A stretch of 64,000 bases of DNA, taken from CAVVFX01 sp963747535 (lineage in GTDB: Bacteria; Acidobacteriota; Terriglobia; Bryobacterales; Bryobacteraceae). The DNA lies in the NCBI GenBank assembly GCA_963747535.1, contig CAVVFX010000006.1:1426001-1490000 (forward strand), read 5' to 3'. Every line of letters begins with the position of its first letter. Within the stretch, counting starts at the first letter, position 1. Below the pieces are notes generated by a model that saw only the letters and a list, made by a program, of their open reading frames with translations, made no database searches and was not told where the DNA came from. Below, in pieces: positions 61,994 through 64,000 of this stretch. Both the position numbers and the translations under genes were made by a program.

Positions 61994-63018
61994 TGGAAAA
62001 GCTCTCCGGGAGCATCCTGACGGCGGTTGCCCTGTAAGGCGGGATTTGCGATCAGTTCGCGCCAACGGGTTGCGCAACCGGAAGGCTGGTAGTTGAGGAG
62101 GCCGGCGACGGCTTCATCGTTGGGGGCGCAGCGCTTCCAGATCGCGATGGCCGCGGAAACGCCTTGCGCAAAAGCCCGGGTCTCCGGCAAGTTCGTTCCG
62201 GCTCCGCACAGAAACGATTCAATGACCCATGGCGACTGAACGTTGACCAGGGTGAGGGCCCAGGCGAATCCTGAGACGACATTGCGGCGCGCGCAATCCG
62301 CGGGAGCATCCAGGGCGCTCTCCTCGAGCGCTCTCCCGGTTCGCAGCAGGGAGCGGACTGTATTGCATGGAGCGAAATAAGCGCCACGCCCGACGCCGTG
62401 CCAGAAGTAGGCCGGCAGGGAGGAATCCACGGCGGCAAGTTCGCTCGCCAGATCGAGGAGTCGATGAGGGTGCATGGTGCGGGCGACCACCCCCAGGGCT
62501 TCGCTGGAAACCTCCGCATAACCAGGGGCAGCGTGGCCACGCACCTGTTCGACAAACCGGGAAAGGTTGTTAATTTCCCGCACCGCAAGGCATAATCCGA
62601 GTCCGGCATGCAGAGGAACGAGACAGATTTCAGGGAGGGCGTCACGGAAGGCGCGTGAATCACGATTCTCCATCCAGTAGTAGCCGAGGCCCTCCATGGT
62701 CCACGCGATGGAGTCCGGCTGGAGAGCGAGGACGCGAGAGACCAGTTCAGCCAGGGAGCGGCGATCGGAGTGCGAGGTTCCGATCGCCGGTCCAGCGTTG
62801 GTAAAAAGAGTAAAGACGCGAAGTTTATTGCTCAGCTCCTCGGCCGGCCCACCCACGGGGCCGGGAGCAAAGGCACCCACGGCGTGGGACGCTTGCCGAA
62901 TCGTGTCGAGCATCAGGTTGCCGAACTCATACGGGGAGAGGAGGCGCAAAGCCTGATCCGCGACCAGGAAAGGGGCCGCAAGTGCAAAGCGGAGCATGGA
63001 CTGGGGCAGATCACGCAT
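61984..63018 (-). CDS. 344-aa helical protein, DUF1702-like
   Basis: The start ATG (MRDLPQSMLRFALAAPFLVA) overlaps the end of the upstream gene by eight bases. Visible blocks are AWTMEGLGYYWMENRDSRAF, LHAGLGLCLAVREINNLSRF, GYAEVSSEALGVVARTMHPH, AYFWHGVGRGAYFAPCNTVR and RRNVVSGFAWALTLVNVQSP; the repeated pattern of glycine-rich helices and (E/H)G(L/V)G resembles the DUF1702 family seen in enediyne and related clusters. That assignment is tentative. It is probably cytoplasmic or peripheral. Its place in a tightly overlapping operon suggests it acts with the patatin and SGNH proteins. Confidence 0.6.
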   Translation of the reverse strand: MRDLPQSMLRFALAAPFLVADQALRLLSPYEFGNLMLDTIRQASHAVGAFAPGPVGGPAEELSNKLRVFTLFTNAGPAIGTSHSDRRSLAELVSRVLALQPDSIAWTMEGLGYYWMENRDSRAFRDALPEICLVPLHAGLGLCLAVREINNLSRFVEQVRGHAAPGYAEVSSEALGVVARTMHPHRLLDLASELAAVDSSLPAYFWHGVGRGAYFAPCNTVRSLLRTGRALEESALDAPADCARRNVVSGFAWALTLVNVQSPWVIESFLCGAGTNLPETRAFAQGVSAAIAIWKRCAPNDEAVAGLLNYQPSGCATRWRELIANPALQGNRRQDAPGELFQCP

Positions 63019-64000
63019 GGCGGAAGGACCCGTCGGGGTCGACCAGGTGAAGAACATGTACCAGCGTGAGCGCGTGTGGGGAAATGCCGATCAGCGAGTT
63101 AACGGTCAGCATTCCCCGGGCTCCGGCGAGGGGTCCGGTTCCACCGGTAATGGGACCGAAGCCGGCGAAGCGAACTCCCGGCTGTCCGGGAGCGGCCGGG
63201 AACTTCAGGTCGAACGAGATGCCCTCGACAACGCCGGCCGTGAGCGTCGCGATGATCTCACCGTCTGAGTTCAGGAACGTGTAGAGTTCGTCGGTGGTGA
63301 ACGGCACTGGCTTCTGGGCGGTTCCGGGAGGCGCCAGAAGGTTAAAGAACACAGTTGCGGTCATGTCGCCGAAATGCGGACCGATTTGGAGCGAGGTCTT
63401 CAGGCCCCGATGCCCAGATGCTGTGAAGTTGAATTGCGCGGCGCGCATCTGCGATGGCGTAATCAGGCTCACGAGACCTCCGCCGGGAGGAGGTCCGAAC
63501 GTAGTCTTCACGTTGCGATTCTTCTTTTCGCCATGCATCACCATGAACGTCGACGATGGATCGGGATCGGAGATCGAGGTAAGCGAGCCAAGTTCGTCGT
63601 CCGTGCGAATCCTGCCGTCGGGGTCGACCGCCCGGAAGGTAATGCTTCCGCGGAAGCCCAGGTCCGGCGTGATCGTGCCGGTCATGACAAAGGTACCTTC
63701 AAGACCGGCGAATTTGCCGTAGCCTTGCATCAGGTTGCCAACTCCCGCGGCCAACAGAACGGGGCGGCCGTGGACCATCATCGGGTAAGTGCGGCCAATG
63801 CCGTACGCATCGAAAGCGTTGACCGGGTGTTCCTGGTTCCCGAACTCGAAGCGGCAGTCGAGCATATTGAAACGTTGCGAATACCAGGCGTCGAATATGC
63901 CGGGCGACGGATTCTGCCCGGGCGTCCAGGCTAGATCGGTCGCACTGAACAGCCAGCGCGCGCGGTACCGGCCCGAAGATTCGCCCACCTGCTCGGTTGC
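63011..64000 (-). CDS. AOC-like beta-barrel protein (cut by window end)
   Basis: The frame is open to the window edge, so the N-terminus is missing (a GTG at 63988 would give 325 residues). The C-terminal half contains GFGPITGGTGPLAGARGMLT and VNSLIGISPHALTLVHVLHL, the G.(I/V)TGGTG.(F/L)AGA.G pattern of allene-oxide-cyclase-like and dirigent-like barrels. The N-terminal half contains AWYSQRFNMLDCRFEFGNQE and GRTYPMMVHGRPVLLAAGVG. It is the first visible gene of the minus-strand operon and overlaps the next by eight bases. The catalytic role, if any, is unknown. Confidence 0.65.
   Translation of the reverse strand, partial: ATEQVGESSGRYRARWLFSATDLAWTPGQNPSPGIFDAWYSQRFNMLDCRFEFGNQEHPVNAFDAYGIGRTYPMMVHGRPVLLAAGVGNLMQGYGKFAGLEGTFVMTGTITPDLGFRGSITFRAVDPDGRIRTDDELGSLTSISDPDPSSTFMVMHGEKKNRNVKTTFGPPPGGGLVSLITPSQMRAAQFNFTASGHRGLKTSLQIGPHFGDMTATVFFNLLAPPGTAQKPVPFTTDELYTFLNSDGEIIATLTAGVVEGISFDLKFPAAPGQPGVRFAGFGPITGGTGPLAGARGMLTVNSLIGISPHALTLVHVLHLVDPDGSFRHA

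Noticed and set aside
41165..64000. Search for a third copy of the ssrA 3' end to close the older island
   Set aside because: No second match to the 25-base core was found by eye; it may be lost, diverged or deleted by IS activity.
1..64000. CRISPR array or cas genes
   Set aside because: No regularly spaced palindromic repeats were seen; the repeats found are coding (Ig, NHL) or extragenic tandem units.

Overview
The window reads as chromosome of an acidobacterium of the Solibacter/Bryobacter type. The main evidence is a secreted protein with the C-terminal domain catalogued as TIGR03437, first described from Solibacter. Supporting signs are an eukaryote-like Ser/Thr kinase fused to a TolB-like domain and TPRs, an ECF sigma/CsgG-domain gene pair, Ig-like/NHL surface repeat proteins and very dense, mixed IS elements. 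No CRISPR array or rRNA was seen; the only RNA gene recognised is ssrA (tmRNA).

Layout. 1-8.8 kb: part of a Tad/Flp pilus locus (31-aa membrane peptide, DUF192, PilZ, TadG-like, two TadE-like, CpaB, CpaC secretin). It is interrupted by a convergent TonB-like gene and a ~134-bp tandem repeat carrying hairpins. 9.3-18.0 kb: one giant gene with a beta-helix, 15 Ig-like repeats and 3 NHL propellers. 18.0-25.9 kb: conserved chromosomal genes (kinase, CsgG-like protein, ECF sigma, Gfo/Idh/MocA oxidoreductase, VOC protein, MFS exporter). 26.0-26.4 kb: ssrA.

26.4-41.2 kb: an integration hot spot at the ssrA 3' end. A 9.2-kb island is bounded by 25-bp direct repeats of the ssrA 3' end. It carries a tyrosine integrase, a convergent HTH gene, a 10-bp repeat array, a 1,494-codon TIGR03437 gene broken by an IS630 element, and a zeta-toxin pair. 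Directly after the distal repeat lies a second, decayed integrase, consistent with an older island. That pseudogene was hit twice: by an IS66 element carrying a DruA-like (DUF4338) gene and by an ISKra4 element with a probable -1 frameshift. Both have recognisable terminal repeats and target duplications, and removing them restores the integrase motifs.

41.2-55.8 kb: mosaic accessory DNA with a zinc-finger-like protein, an unrecognised 527-aa protein, a small gene split by a second IS66 element that has its own passenger gene, a complete ISAzo13 element, IS630 and ISAzo13 remnants, an acyltransferase, a DUF3489 protein, an unrecognised 539-aa protein and gene scraps. 55.8-64 kb: a TfoX-N protein and a five-gene minus-strand operon (AOC-like barrel protein cut by the window edge, two large proteins of unknown function, patatin phospholipase, degenerate SGNH-fold protein) that looks like an uncharacterised lipid or secondary-metabolite module.

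All coordinates and motifs were read by eye; no similarity searches were run.
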